Shown here: positions 1-8,191 of the stretch, piece after piece
Layout of the letters: each line of letters starts with the position of its first letter
How positions within the stretch are numbered: position 1 is the first letter of the stretch
Source of the DNA: Clostridiales bacterium
Lineage (GTDB): Bacteria > Bacillota > Clostridia > Saccharofermentanales > Saccharofermentanaceae
Direction: 5' to 3'
DNA: 64,000 nt
NCBI GenBank assembly: GCA_017620475.1
Contig: JAFZQI010000014.1
Location: 1-64,000 of the forward strand
Translations under genes and position numbers: made by a program
The notes under the pieces: generated by a model
What the model was told of the DNA's origin: nothing
Database searches by the model: none
Seen by the model: the letters and a program-made list of their open reading frames with translations, nothing else

Positions 1-786
1 TATATACGGTTCACCGTCGAATGCCTCTTCGTAGGCCTCGTCTTCATCTACATACTCAATATTTTCTGGGGCCTCATCTTCTATTTCTTCCTCAAACTCG
101 TCCTCCGGCTCATCTTCAAACTCTTCCATATCTTCGAGCTTCGCATCATTCATGAACTGATAGAATTCTTCGAGAAGATCAGCTTCCGGAGAACCGGAGT
201 ACATGATGATCGTGATAACCTTACCCTCACGAACCATGTAGTAATCTACTGCCATGCCGTAGTCCTCAGAGTAAACAGCCATAACGAACTTGTCGTCGCT
301 CTCATCGTCGATGTTGTACTCGAGATCAGAGTTCTTCGCTGCAGACTTAAGGTCCTTCTCATCGAGATCTTCAGTCATCTTAAGAGCACCCTCGAAGATA
401 TCCTCAGCGGCATCCTCGTCCTTAGCCTCGAGAACGATAGCTACCAGCATGGATTTACCGTCTTCGTTCTTCGCGAAAATTGTGACATTCTTCAGATCAT
501 CTGTATCGACCTCATCGTCACCACCCAGTTCGAACTTGAAGTCTTCTACATCGTCAGAACTGAACTTATAGTATGCACCATCTTCATAAAGATCATCAGT
601 CGGATCAAAATCCTTGATCATGTTCTTCTTGACCTTCTTGTCTGCTTCCTGCGCATCGCAAGCACTCTCAGCAGCCTTTACGATCTTATCGGATGTCTTC
701 TTGAACTTGCTTCCGCCAACAAGAGAACAGCCGGAAAGACCAACAACCATAACAACAGCCATCGCTGCAGCCAATTTCTTTTTCAT
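1..786 (-). CDS. Acidic lipoprotein, 3' end outside window
   Basis: Reverse-strand frame open from the ATG at 786 to the window edge, so the C-terminus is missing (262 codons visible). The start follows a good ribosome site (GGAGGT, 7 nt away). Residues 1-20 form a lipoprotein signal peptide with lipobox LSGC and the lipidated Cys at 20, so the mature protein should be anchored to the outer face of the membrane. The middle resembles no enzyme I recognise; the last visible 60 residues are dominated by Asp and Glu. It is divergent from the alarmone synthetase gene and has its own promoter-like -10 at 831-836. Function unknown. Confidence 0.85.
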   Translation of the reverse strand, partial: MKKKLAAAMAVVMVVGLSGCSLVGGSKFKKTSDKIVKAAESACDAQEADKKVKKNMIKDFDPTDDLYEDGAYYKFSSDDVEDFKFELGGDDEVDTDDLKNVTIFAKNEDGKSMLVAIVLEAKDEDAAEDIFEGALKMTEDLDEKDLKSAAKNSDLEYNIDDESDDKFVMAVYSEDYGMAVDYYMVREGKVITIIMYSGSPEADLLEEFYQFMNDAKLEDMEEFEDEPEDEFEEEIEDEAPENIEYVDEDEAYEEAFDGEPYI

Positions 787-830
787 ATCCTTTACCTCCG
801 AAATAATTAAAATTTCCGAATATTCGCCTT

Positions 831-869
831 ATTATATCACAAAGAATTTAGTTTCACCATATTGTGAAA
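831..869 (-). promoter_or_regulatory. Promoter -10 and operator-like inverted repeat upstream of the lipoprotein gene
   Basis: On the minus strand a perfect TATAAT -10 (831-836) is followed, where a -35 would sit, by a perfect 6-bp inverted repeat with a 6-bp spacer (TTTCAC-N6-GTGAAA, 852-869). No good -35 hexamer is visible, so the repeat may bind an activator or repressor. It lies in the 232-bp gap between two divergent genes and could act on either one. Confidence 0.45.
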
Positions 870-1018
870 GAAACGCTGTCAAAAAATCTACACAAAAAGA
901 CGCCGATATTTATGAAAATTAACAAACTCTTAGTACATCGGGAAGGGCTTTGGTATAAAATGTTCAAAGATCAAGCGCCGTGCAGCGGGCCTTTCTGTAT
1001 GGGCCAAAGGAGAAAAAT

Positions 1019-1798
1019 ATGAATCATGATGAGAATACGCCCTTAATGGACGAGATGGAAAATACACTTACGAATTATCAGGAAGAGTTTGTCCGCGAGA
1101 GCTTAATGTCCGATGCTTTCCTGGATTTTGTTGAGGAGAACACCAAGCCGATCGATCAGCTCTTCGCCTATTACCGATGTGCCACCATGGAAGTCGAGAC
1201 GAAATTCAGGGTCCTCGATGAGTCTTTGTCAGTGGAACTGGACAGAAACCCGATCGAGAACATCCAGACACGTGTCAAGTCCGTGGACAGCCTTCTGCGT
1301 AAGATGAAAAGGAAGAACATCTCCCTGAATCTTAACGATATCGAAGAGAAGATCAATGATATCGCCGGCGTTCGGGTGATCTGTTCTTTTCCCGACGACA
1401 TCTATGAACTGGCCAGAGCTTTTCTTGCCCAGGATGACATCACGCTCATCCAGCAGAAGGACTACATCAAAGACCCTAAGCCAAGCGGTTACCGGAGTCT
1501 GCACCTGATCGTGGAAGTGCCGATCTTCTTAAAAAACGAGAAGCGGAACATGAAGGTGGAAGTGCAGTTCAGAACCATCGCCATGGATTTCTGGGCAAGT
1601 CTCGAACACAAGCTTCACTATAAGCATGACCTTCCGCCGGAAAGAGCGAAAGCACTGGCAGATGAGCTTCGCGACTGTGCCGAGCAGATCGAGATCCTCG
1701 ACCAGCGGATGCAGGCCGTAAGAAACGAGATCGTGACCTATAACGAAGAAAATCCCAAGGAAACTTCTTTCCCGGGATTCCCTCTTCTTGGTTCCTGA
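1019..1798 (+). CDS. Small alarmone synthetase (GTP pyrophosphokinase, RelQ/YjbM type)
   Basis: A 259-residue protein with one RelA/SpoT synthetase domain (about residues 60-205). It should transfer pyrophosphate from ATP to GTP or GDP to make (p)ppGpp in the cytoplasm. Family motifs seen: the NDIAGVRV block (113-120), GYRSLH (157-162) and EVQFRT (181-186), which carries the catalytic Glu. There is no HD hydrolase, TGS or ACT domain, so it is the small single-domain type, though with about 45 extra N-terminal residues compared with RelQ. I chose the ATG at 1019 because AAAGGAG lies just upstream; a GTG at 980 would add 13 residues without a ribosome site. Convergent with lepA. Confidence 0.9.
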   Translation: MNHDENTPLMDEMENTLTNYQEEFVRESLMSDAFLDFVEENTKPIDQLFAYYRCATMEVETKFRVLDESLSVELDRNPIENIQTRVKSVDSLLRKMKRKNISLNLNDIEEKINDIAGVRVICSFPDDIYELARAFLAQDDITLIQQKDYIKDPKPSGYRSLHLIVEVPIFLKNEKRNMKVEVQFRTIAMDFWASLEHKLHYKHDLPPERAKALADELRDCAEQIEILDQRMQAVRNEIVTYNEENPKETSFPGFPLLGS

Positions 1799-1804
1799 TT
1801 TTTC

Positions 1805-1854
1805 TGATACAGCCGATCAGTCTTTTCTCTATTTTGATGCAGCCGATCAGTCTT
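1805..1854. repeat. 20-bp near-perfect direct repeat at the lepA 3' end
   Basis: Two copies (1805-1824 and 1835-1854) differ at one base and are offset by 30 bp; the second contains the lepA stop codon. Each copy holds a 5-bp stem (CTGAT/ATCAG). On the plus strand the first copy is followed by a T-rich stretch, so it may act as a weak terminator for the alarmone synthetase gene. It looks like a local tandem duplication. Confidence 0.6.
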
Positions 1855-3655
1855 CATCGAGGCGCAGTACGCTCATGAAAGCTTCCTGCGGAACTTCGAT
1901 CGAGCCTACCTGACGCATGCGTTTCTTACCCTCTTTCTGTTTCTCGAGGAGTTTCTTCTTACGCGTGATGTCACCGCCATAGCACTTCGCCAAAACGTCT
2001 TTGCGGAATGCACGGATCGTCTCTCTTGCAATGACCTTGCCGCCGATGGCCGCCTGTACCGGCACTTCGAACTGCTGTCTCGGAATATTCTCTTTGAGTT
2101 TCTCTGTCATGCGGCGGCCTCTGGCGTAAGCCTTATCCTTATGTACGATAAAGGACAGTGCATCAACAACGTCACCGTTAAGAAGGATATCGAGTTTCAC
2201 CAGATCACTCTTCTGGTATCCGTCCATTTCATAGTCGAGAGAACCATAGCCGCGCGTTCTGGATTTGAGGGCATCGAAGAAATCGTAGATGATCTCATTT
2301 AACGGCATCTTATAGTGGAGCATAACACGAATATCGTCCATATACTCCATGTTGATGTATTCCCCTCTTCTATCCTGACAGAGTTCCATCAGGTTACCGA
2401 CATATTCTTTCGGCGTCATGATGGTACACTTAACGATCGGTTCTTCGATATAGTCGATCTCCGCAGGATCCGGCATATTCGTCGGGTTATCCATGCGGAT
2501 CTCTTCACCCGCTGTCGTATAGACCTTGTATACTACAGAAGGTGCCGTGGAGATCAGGTCGAGATTGAATTCCCTTTCCAGTCTTTCCTGGATGACTTCA
2601 TAGTGCAGAAGGCCGAGGAATCCGCATCGGAAACCGAAGCCCAGTGCCGCCGAGGTCTCCGCTTCAAAAGAAAGTGCGGCATCGTTGAGCTGGAGTTTTT
2701 CCAGTGCATCACGAAGATCCGGATACTTGGCTCCATCGACAGGATAGAGTCCGCAGAATACCATCTGCTGGATCGGTTTATATCCGGACAGCGGTTCCGA
2801 AGCCGGGTTATCGGCCAGCGTCACCGTATCGCCCGGCGCCGTGTCGCGGACGTTTTTAATGGAGGCACAGATATAACCTACCTCGCCGGTCAGAAGCGAT
2901 CTTGAAGGGACAAACTCTCCCGGATGGAAGTATCCCAGTTCCGTCACCGTAAACTCCGCGCCGGTATTCATCATGCGGATCCGATCACCTAAACTTACGG
3001 ATCCTTCCTTAATGCGGACATTTACGATAACGCCTTTATACGAATCGTATTTTGAGTCGAAAATAAGTGCACGCAGCGGCTTATTCTCATCGCCTTTCGG
3101 CGGCGGGAGGAACTTCACGATGCCCTCAAGGACATCGTCGATCCCGACATTATTCTTGGCAGAGATAAGAGGCGCTTCGGAGGCATCCAATCCGATCACA
3201 TCCTCGATTTCCTTCTTTACCTCTTCCGGCTGCGCCGATGGCAGGTCGATCTTGTTGATGACCGGTAATATCTCCAGATTGGCATCCACCGCCAGATATG
3301 CATTTGCCAGCGTCTGTGCTTCGATTCCCTGGGCGGCATCCACGATCAGGATCGCACCGTCACAGGCCGCCAGGCTTCGACTGACTTCGTAGTTAAAGTC
3401 GACGTGGCCGGGGGTATCGATCAGGTTCAGGATGTACTCTTCTCCGTCCTTTGCTTTATAAAGAAGTCTGGTTGACTGGGATTTAATGGTAATACCACGT
3501 TCCCTCTCGATATCCATATTATCGAGGATCTGGTTCTGCATCTCACGTGACTCGACCACGCCCGTATTCTCGATCAGGCGGTCAGCCAAAGTGCTTTTGC
3601 CATGGTCAATGTGGGCAACGATACAGAAATTCCGAATTTTGTCCTGTCTATTCAT
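1847..3655 (-). CDS. lepA: Elongation factor 4 (LepA), ribosomal back-translocase GTPase
   Basis: A 602-residue translational GTPase, full length for LepA. GTP-binding motifs are the P-loop AHIDHGKS (14-21), DTPGH (80-84) and NKID (134-137). The C-terminal LepA-specific domain, with its basic end, is present. It acts on stalled or mistranslocated ribosomes. It starts 21 nt after the lepB stop, so it is probably the last gene of rsmE-hisS-lepB-lepA, and LepA-signal peptidase pairing is common. The start codon lacks a strong ribosome site, but the N-terminus matches the family. Confidence 0.97.
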   Translation of the reverse strand: MNRQDKIRNFCIVAHIDHGKSTLADRLIENTGVVESREMQNQILDNMDIERERGITIKSQSTRLLYKAKDGEEYILNLIDTPGHVDFNYEVSRSLAACDGAILIVDAAQGIEAQTLANAYLAVDANLEILPVINKIDLPSAQPEEVKKEIEDVIGLDASEAPLISAKNNVGIDDVLEGIVKFLPPPKGDENKPLRALIFDSKYDSYKGVIVNVRIKEGSVSLGDRIRMMNTGAEFTVTELGYFHPGEFVPSRSLLTGEVGYICASIKNVRDTAPGDTVTLADNPASEPLSGYKPIQQMVFCGLYPVDGAKYPDLRDALEKLQLNDAALSFEAETSAALGFGFRCGFLGLLHYEVIQERLEREFNLDLISTAPSVVYKVYTTAGEEIRMDNPTNMPDPAEIDYIEEPIVKCTIMTPKEYVGNLMELCQDRRGEYINMEYMDDIRVMLHYKMPLNEIIYDFFDALKSRTRGYGSLDYEMDGYQKSDLVKLDILLNGDVVDALSFIVHKDKAYARGRRMTEKLKENIPRQQFEVPVQAAIGGKVIARETIRAFRKDVLAKCYGGDITRKKKLLEKQKEGKKRMRQVGSIEVPQEAFMSVLRLDED

Positions 3656-3676
3656 GTTCTAAGTAAATACTCTCAA

Positions 3677-4969
3677 TCAGAAAAATTTCATCTTGTTGAA
3701 GGGATAGATCCTTGCCAGTACTTTCGCGTCGATCTGACTCTTCTTGAACGGTCCCATTCTACGGCTGTCATTACTGCCGCCACGGTTATCACCCATGCAA
3801 TAGTACTCGTCAGGTCCGAGTGTGATCTCCGCATATCCGCGGCTCTGTCCCTCTGCTCCGACATAGGTCATCGTTCCGGCAGGAAGATATGCGGACTCAT
3901 CAAGAAGCTGTCCGTTGATGTAGACATTTCCGTCTGCGATCTTGATCGTTTCTCCGGGAAGACCCACGATTCGCTTGATAAGATTCTCTTCGTGCGAGTA
4001 CCCTTCCATGCCCTTGGCATCGATCGTGACGATATCACCGCGGCTGAAGTTGCCGGTATAAACGGAGATCATCTCCACGAATACCGCATCACCCGTGTGA
4101 AGCGTCGGCTCCATGGAGCTTCCGTACACATCGTTTCTCTGGATAACAAAGACGACAAGAAGAATACCGATCAGAAGACCGATCGCCACGAACTTCACGG
4201 TATCAAAGAACATATAGAGGGCGCTCTTTTCCTTTTCTGTTTCCTCTTTGTCCTTCTTCTCCTCCTCCGACTTTTCCTCGGATTCTTCCGGCTTTTCGTC
4301 AGACTCCTCCGGTTTTTCTTTGGATTCGTTTTTCGTTTCTGCCTCAGACTCTTCCGAAGATTCATCCTTGGATTCTTCCTTAGTTTCTTCCTTCGCTTCT
4401 TTATCTGTTTCTTCCTTGGTGTCTTCCTCGGATTCCACGACAGCTGCTTTCGAAGTATCTGTTTCTACATCTGCTTCTTCCTTAGCATCTTCGCTACTAT
4501 CCTCTTCAATCTCCTCAGAGATATCCGTTTCAGTTTCCTCAGAGTTATCCTCTTCCGCCGTTTCTTCCGAAGGTTCCTCAGAAGCTTCTTCAACGATTTC
4601 TTCTATCGTCTCATCAGTCTTCTCTTCGACAATCTCGTCGTCCGTTTCTTCGATCTTTTCTTTGATAATTTCTTCAACAGAATCGTCCGAAGGAACCTCA
4701 GAAGATTCTTCCAGTTTTTTCACGATATCATCGATCTTCTCAACAGAGTCTTCCACCGTCTCAACGGTCTGCTCAGGAATCTGTGCCAGCTCATCCGTGT
4801 CAACGGATTCGACTACCGACGCAACCGCATCCTCCGCACTGTCCGCAGCTGATTCAGCTGCATCTGAAACTTCATCTGTAGCCTCGTCTGCCATATCGAG
4901 CATCTCTTTATCCAGATCCAGGATCTTCTCCTCTTTATTGGACTCTTTTTTATCACCGTGTTTCTTCAT
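3677..4969 (-). CDS. lepB: Signal peptidase I with a very long acidic cytoplasmic extension
   Basis: A 430-residue protein. Only the last ~180 residues are the type I signal peptidase: one membrane segment (about 257-276), catalytic Ser285 in GSSMEP, catalytic Lys332 in LIKRIVGLPGE and the GDNRGGSNDSR box (393-403). It removes signal peptides at the outer membrane face. The first ~248 residues are almost entirely Glu, Asp, Ser, Lys and Thr, with no globular look. The membrane orientation puts this tail in the cytoplasm. The start is supported by GGAGGT 6 nt upstream, and the extension is in frame with no internal start that has a better ribosome site. Typical Bacillota enzymes are about 180 residues. 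Confidence 0.95.
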   Translation of the reverse strand: MKKHGDKKESNKEEKILDLDKEMLDMADEATDEVSDAAESAADSAEDAVASVVESVDTDELAQIPEQTVETVEDSVEKIDDIVKKLEESSEVPSDDSVEEIIKEKIEETDDEIVEEKTDETIEEIVEEASEEPSEETAEEDNSEETETDISEEIEEDSSEDAKEEADVETDTSKAAVVESEEDTKEETDKEAKEETKEESKDESSEESEAETKNESKEKPEESDEKPEESEEKSEEEKKDKEETEKEKSALYMFFDTVKFVAIGLLIGILLVVFVIQRNDVYGSSMEPTLHTGDAVFVEMISVYTGNFSRGDIVTIDAKGMEGYSHEENLIKRIVGLPGETIKIADGNVYINGQLLDESAYLPAGTMTYVGAEGQSRGYAEITLGPDEYYCMGDNRGGSNDSRRMGPFKKSQIDAKVLARIYPFNKMKFF

Positions 4970-5000
4970 CTGTACCTCCGGTTCCTATCAATACTCTGCC

Positions 5001-6260
5001 TTAATTCCAGCTTCGGATCGCCTCCGCCAGTTCCGCAAGCGCAATCTCTTTCTCTGTACTGTCAGCCATCGCCTTCAGTTTCGCCTTGCCGGAAGAGATC
5101 TCTTCATCGCCAAGCACCAGAAGGAACGGGATCCCCGTCTTGCCGGCATATTTCATCTGCGCACGGAAAGAACGGTTCATCAGGTCGATCTCGCATCCGA
5201 TACCCTGCTTTCTCAGTGCAAAAGCCAGTTTCTGCGCCTCGATTCCGTTCTCCGGAGAAAGGTTCGCAATATAAAGCTGTACAGGCTGATCCTTCTCGAT
5301 CTCGATGCCCTGTGCCTCCATCTCCAAAAGGAATCTCTCCGCACCCATGGCAAATCCGATACCCGGAGTCGGCTGGCCGCCGATTTCGGAAACCAATCCG
5401 TCGTAGCGTCCGCCGCCACAGATCGTGCCCTGAGAGCCTACATTTTCGGACTTAAACTCAAAAACGGTACGCGTATAATAATCCAGACCTCGAACGATTC
5501 CGGAATCGATCGTATAGGCAATGCCCAACGCTTCCAGATTCGCCTTCAGTCCTTCAAAATGCGCTTTACAGTCATCGCACAGATAATCGATGAGACGCGG
5601 AGCTCCTTGTGCGATCGCACCGCACTTCTCTTCTTTACAGTCGATCATGCGAAGCGGATTTTTCTCGAAACGGGCCTGACAGTCCTCACACATCTTATCG
5701 AGGTTCGGACGGAAATAATCCTTCAGGATCTTGTTATACTCGGCACGGCAGGTGGGGCATCCGATACTGTTGATGCACAGTTTCGTCTTCTTCAGTCCCA
5801 TGCGCTCGAAGAAAGCCACCAGAATGCTGATGATCTCCGCATCGATCGCCGGGCCCTCTGCTCCGAAAGCCTCCACGCCGAACTGATGAAATTCACGATA
5901 ACGGCCCTTCTGCATCTTCTCATAGCGGAAAGCCGTAATGTTATAGAAAAGTCTGACCGGGCTGGGAAGAGACGACATGCCGTTTTCCACAAAGCTTCTT
6001 ACCACACCGGCGGTTCCTTCCGGGCGAAGAGTGATCGAGCGTCCGCCCTTATCTTCGAAGGTATACATCTCTTTTTGTACTACGTCCGTCGTATCCCCCA
6101 CGGAACGCATGAACAGATCCGTCTGCTCAAATGTCGGGATCCGGATCTCCTTGTATCCGTACTGCCCGCATATCTCGGCAAAAGCTTTCTCCGCTTTCTG
6201 CCATTTATAGATCTCCTCGGGAAGAATATCCTTCGTTCCCTTTTGACAACTGTATTTCAT
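5001..6260 (-). CDS. hisS: Histidyl-tRNA synthetase
   Basis: A class II aminoacyl-tRNA synthetase of 419 residues that charges tRNA-His. Seen are motif 2 (FRYEKMQKGRYREF), the histidine-specific GLDYYTRTVFEF block and the motif 3 region GFAMGAERFL near residue 315, followed by the anticodon-binding domain. The ribosome site AGGAGAG lies 6 nt before the ATG. rsmE is immediately upstream and lepB downstream. A TATAAT-like sequence just before the gene (reverse complement near 6293-6298) could give it its own promoter, but no matching -35 is evident and no T-box leader was seen. Confidence 0.97.
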   Translation of the reverse strand: MKYSCQKGTKDILPEEIYKWQKAEKAFAEICGQYGYKEIRIPTFEQTDLFMRSVGDTTDVVQKEMYTFEDKGGRSITLRPEGTAGVVRSFVENGMSSLPSPVRLFYNITAFRYEKMQKGRYREFHQFGVEAFGAEGPAIDAEIISILVAFFERMGLKKTKLCINSIGCPTCRAEYNKILKDYFRPNLDKMCEDCQARFEKNPLRMIDCKEEKCGAIAQGAPRLIDYLCDDCKAHFEGLKANLEALGIAYTIDSGIVRGLDYYTRTVFEFKSENVGSQGTICGGGRYDGLVSEIGGQPTPGIGFAMGAERFLLEMEAQGIEIEKDQPVQLYIANLSPENGIEAQKLAFALRKQGIGCEIDLMNRSFRAQMKYAGKTGIPFLLVLGDEEISSGKAKLKAMADSTEKEIALAELAEAIRSWN

Positions 6261-6338
6261 AAGTATCTCTCCTACTTGTAACTAAACAATTTATTATACA
6301 TCAAATCGGCTTTTTCCGATAGTCTGCCGGTTCTTCAA

Positions 6339-7151
6339 TCAGACAAGTTCGCTCGCGTATACCAGCATCGCCAGAACCGCAGGCGCAGCGGTCTCCGTCC
6401 GCAGGATCCTTCTTCCGAGGGTCACAAGCTTCGCGCCGTATTTCTGCGCCAGTGCCGCCTCTTCTTCCGAGAATCCCCCCTCCGGACCGATGAAAATGCC
6501 GATCTTCGGGTTGGACTTAAAATCCAGCGTCCCCAGGATCTCTCCCAGTTTCCCTTCTTTTTCCTCTTCCCATGGGAAAAGCACCAGGTCGCAGGTTCCG
6601 CTAGCCTCTTTGAGTGCTTCTTCCAAATTCATCGGCGTATCCACAACGGGCACGATCCCCCGGCCGCACTGTCTTGCCGCCTCAAGAGCGATAGCCTGCC
6701 AGCGGCCGGTCTTCCCGGCGCTTTTTTTCTCACCTTTACCGGAACCGGACTCTCCGCCCCGCTCCGCTTTTTCGGGTCTTCTGTTTTTTTCTTCCTTGAT
6801 CTTTACGATCGAGCGGCTGCACGCCGTCGGCACATAGCGGGAAACGCCCAGTTCCACCGACTTCTGGATCGAAATATCCATCCGCTCGCCTTTTGCCAGT
6901 CCCTGATAAACGGTAGCGGTAAACTTCGGTTCATTGCGATTGGGATGTCGGTCACGAATCGACACGGCGACCAGTCCTTTTGACGCGGAAAGGATCTCAC
7001 AGACATAGTCGACCCGATCCGGATCACAGAGGATCAGTTCCTCCCCGGGGCGCATCCGAAGCACATCCGTCAGATATCTCGCCTCATCGCCCGTGATCTC
7101 GTACGTATTTTCCGTCTCATCTATCCTGTTGTCGATAAAAAGCCTGGTCAT
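6339..7151 (-). CDS. rsmE: 16S rRNA (uracil-1498-N3)-methyltransferase RsmE
   Basis: A 270-residue SPOUT-class methyltransferase that modifies U1498 of 16S rRNA using S-adenosylmethionine. Family motifs are GPEGGFS and LGRRILRTETA near the C-terminus, which build the knotted cofactor site, and an N-terminal PUA-like domain. Between the conserved SIVKIKEEK and GRWQAIALEAA blocks there is an unusual insert of about 20 Lys/Glu/Gly-rich residues. The ATG has a strong AAGGAGAG site. It is the likely first gene of rsmE-hisS-lepB-lepA. Confidence 0.95.
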   Translation of the reverse strand: MTRLFIDNRIDETENTYEITGDEARYLTDVLRMRPGEELILCDPDRVDYVCEILSASKGLVAVSIRDRHPNRNEPKFTATVYQGLAKGERMDISIQKSVELGVSRYVPTACSRSIVKIKEEKNRRPEKAERGGESGSGKGEKKSAGKTGRWQAIALEAARQCGRGIVPVVDTPMNLEEALKEASGTCDLVLFPWEEEKEGKLGEILGTLDFKSNPKIGIFIGPEGGFSEEEAALAQKYGAKLVTLGRRILRTETAAPAVLAMLVYASELV

Positions 7152-7171
7152 GGTTTCTCTCCTTTCCTACC

Positions 7172-7200
7172 ATTATACCGTTTTCGCCCAAAATGATAAG
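7172..7200 (-). promoter_or_regulatory. Candidate promoter of rsmE
   Basis: On the minus strand a perfect TATAAT -10 (7172-7177) lies about 20 bp upstream of the rsmE start. A weak -35 (CTTATC, 7195-7200) sits 17 bp away. It is downstream of the terminator of the preceding gene, which is where a promoter is expected. Confidence 0.45.
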
Positions 7201-7235
7201 AGCCTGACAATATAAGGCATCACATCTCATGACAC

Positions 7236-7270
7236 ACAAAAAGGACTGCCCTCTTGCGAGAGCAGTCCTC
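7236..7270 (-). terminator. Rho-independent terminator of the AIM24-family gene
   Basis: Perfect 8-bp stem AGGACTGC/GCAGTCCT (7242-7249 and 7262-7269), with a small inner CTC/GAG pairing, followed on the minus strand by five T residues. It lies 30 nt after the stop codon at 7301. Confidence 0.82.
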
Positions 7271-7300
7271 CGATTCGCTTTGAATAATCCTTCCTTTTGA

Positions 7301-7975
7301 TTATTTGGTAGGAAGTCTTGTCGCGATGATGCTGGCAACAGCAGAGATCGGCATGGTCTGGATCCATACACGGCCGGGGCCCGTTACCTTCGTGTTGAAC
7401 ATTCCCTCACCACCGAGGATGATGTTCTTGACGCCCTTAACCATCTCGATATCCATGGAAACGGTCTCGTCCATCATTGCGAGATAACCGGTATCAAGGA
7501 GCATTGTCTGGCCGGCCTGAAGCTGGTACTCAACAACGGAACCGTCGATTTCAACGAAAGCCGTACCGGAACCGGAAAGTTTCTGCATGATGAAACCTTC
7601 TCCGCCGAAGAAGCCTGCGCCGAGTTTCTTCTTGAAGTGGATGCTGAGCTCTACGCCCGGCTCTGCAGCAAGGAAAGCACTCTTCTGAGCGATGATGCTC
7701 TGTCCGGGAGCGATCTGAAGCGCACGGATCTCGCCCGGGAAGCTGCTGGCAAATGCAATAAGGCCCTGAGAACCTTCTGCGGTGTACTTGTTCTGGAAGA
7801 TCGACTCACCGGAGAACATACGGCCAAGAGCTTTGCCGACGCCACCCGCCTGGGTTTCCATCTTCATGTTGGATGTCATCCAGCTCATCGCGCCACGCTC
7901 AGTGATCATCGACTCGCCCGGATTCAATGTGCAAACGACTACCGGTAACTGATCGCCTTTGATTTCATATTGCAT
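7301..7975 (-). CDS. AIM24/TIGR00266-family protein
   Basis: A 224-residue protein of the AIM24 family, recognised by its N-terminal ERGAMSWMTSNM stretch, repeated Gly-rich beta strands (AGFFGGEGFIMQKLSG) and the end VWIQTMPIS. The fold is a double-stranded beta barrel; the biochemical role in bacteria is not established. The ATG at 7975 was preferred to a GTG five codons earlier because GGAGGG stands 7 nt before it. The gene is a single transcription unit, with its own promoter (8013-8041) and its own terminator. Confidence 0.9.
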   Translation of the reverse strand: MQYEIKGDQLPVVVCTLNPGESMITERGAMSWMTSNMKMETQAGGVGKALGRMFSGESIFQNKYTAEGSQGLIAFASSFPGEIRALQIAPGQSIIAQKSAFLAAEPGVELSIHFKKKLGAGFFGGEGFIMQKLSGSGTAFVEIDGSVVEYQLQAGQTMLLDTGYLAMMDETVSMDIEMVKGVKNIILGGEGMFNTKVTGPGRVWIQTMPISAVASIIATRLPTK

Positions 7976-8012
7976 AAATTTACCCTCCACACATTTGGAT
8001 TTTTATGTTTTC

Positions 8013-8041
8013 ATTCTACCATTCACAAAAAACTCTGACAA
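8013..8041 (-). promoter_or_regulatory. Sigma-A-type promoter of the AIM24-family gene
   Basis: Minus-strand TTGTCA (8036-8041), 17-bp spacer, TAGAAT (8013-8018): one mismatch from consensus in each hexamer, 38 bp before the start codon. Confidence 0.7.
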
Positions 8042-8101
8042 CAAAAAGATATCACTCGCTCGGCTATTTTTCCGCATGCACATCACGTCTTGAAAAGAAA
8101 C

Positions 8102-8169
8102 AAAAAACATCTCTCGCTCGGCGAGTTTTGCCGAAGGCAAACTGTCTGAAGCCGAAGAGAGATGTTTTT
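8102..8169 (-). terminator. xylB: Long branched terminator after xylB
   Basis: Thirteen-bp outer stem including the A and T runs (8103-8115 pairs with 8157-8169), with inner pairings TCGGC/GCCGA and TTTGCC/GGCAAA. T-rich tracts on both strands make it potentially bidirectional. It lies about 22 nt past the xylB stop. Confidence 0.82.
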
Positions 8170-8191
8170 GTTAATTCAAATCAAGGCGAGA

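Noticed and set aside
4248-6281. A 677-codon plus-strand frame rich in serine opposite lepB and hisS
   Set aside because: The serine-rich part is the complement of the Glu/Asp codons (TTC/TCC from GAA/GGA) in the signal peptidase extension; no start site or family match.
6262-6338. T-box leader before hisS
   Set aside because: The gap is only 77 bp, has no T-box sequence or specifier structure, and hisS probably also reads from the rsmE promoter.
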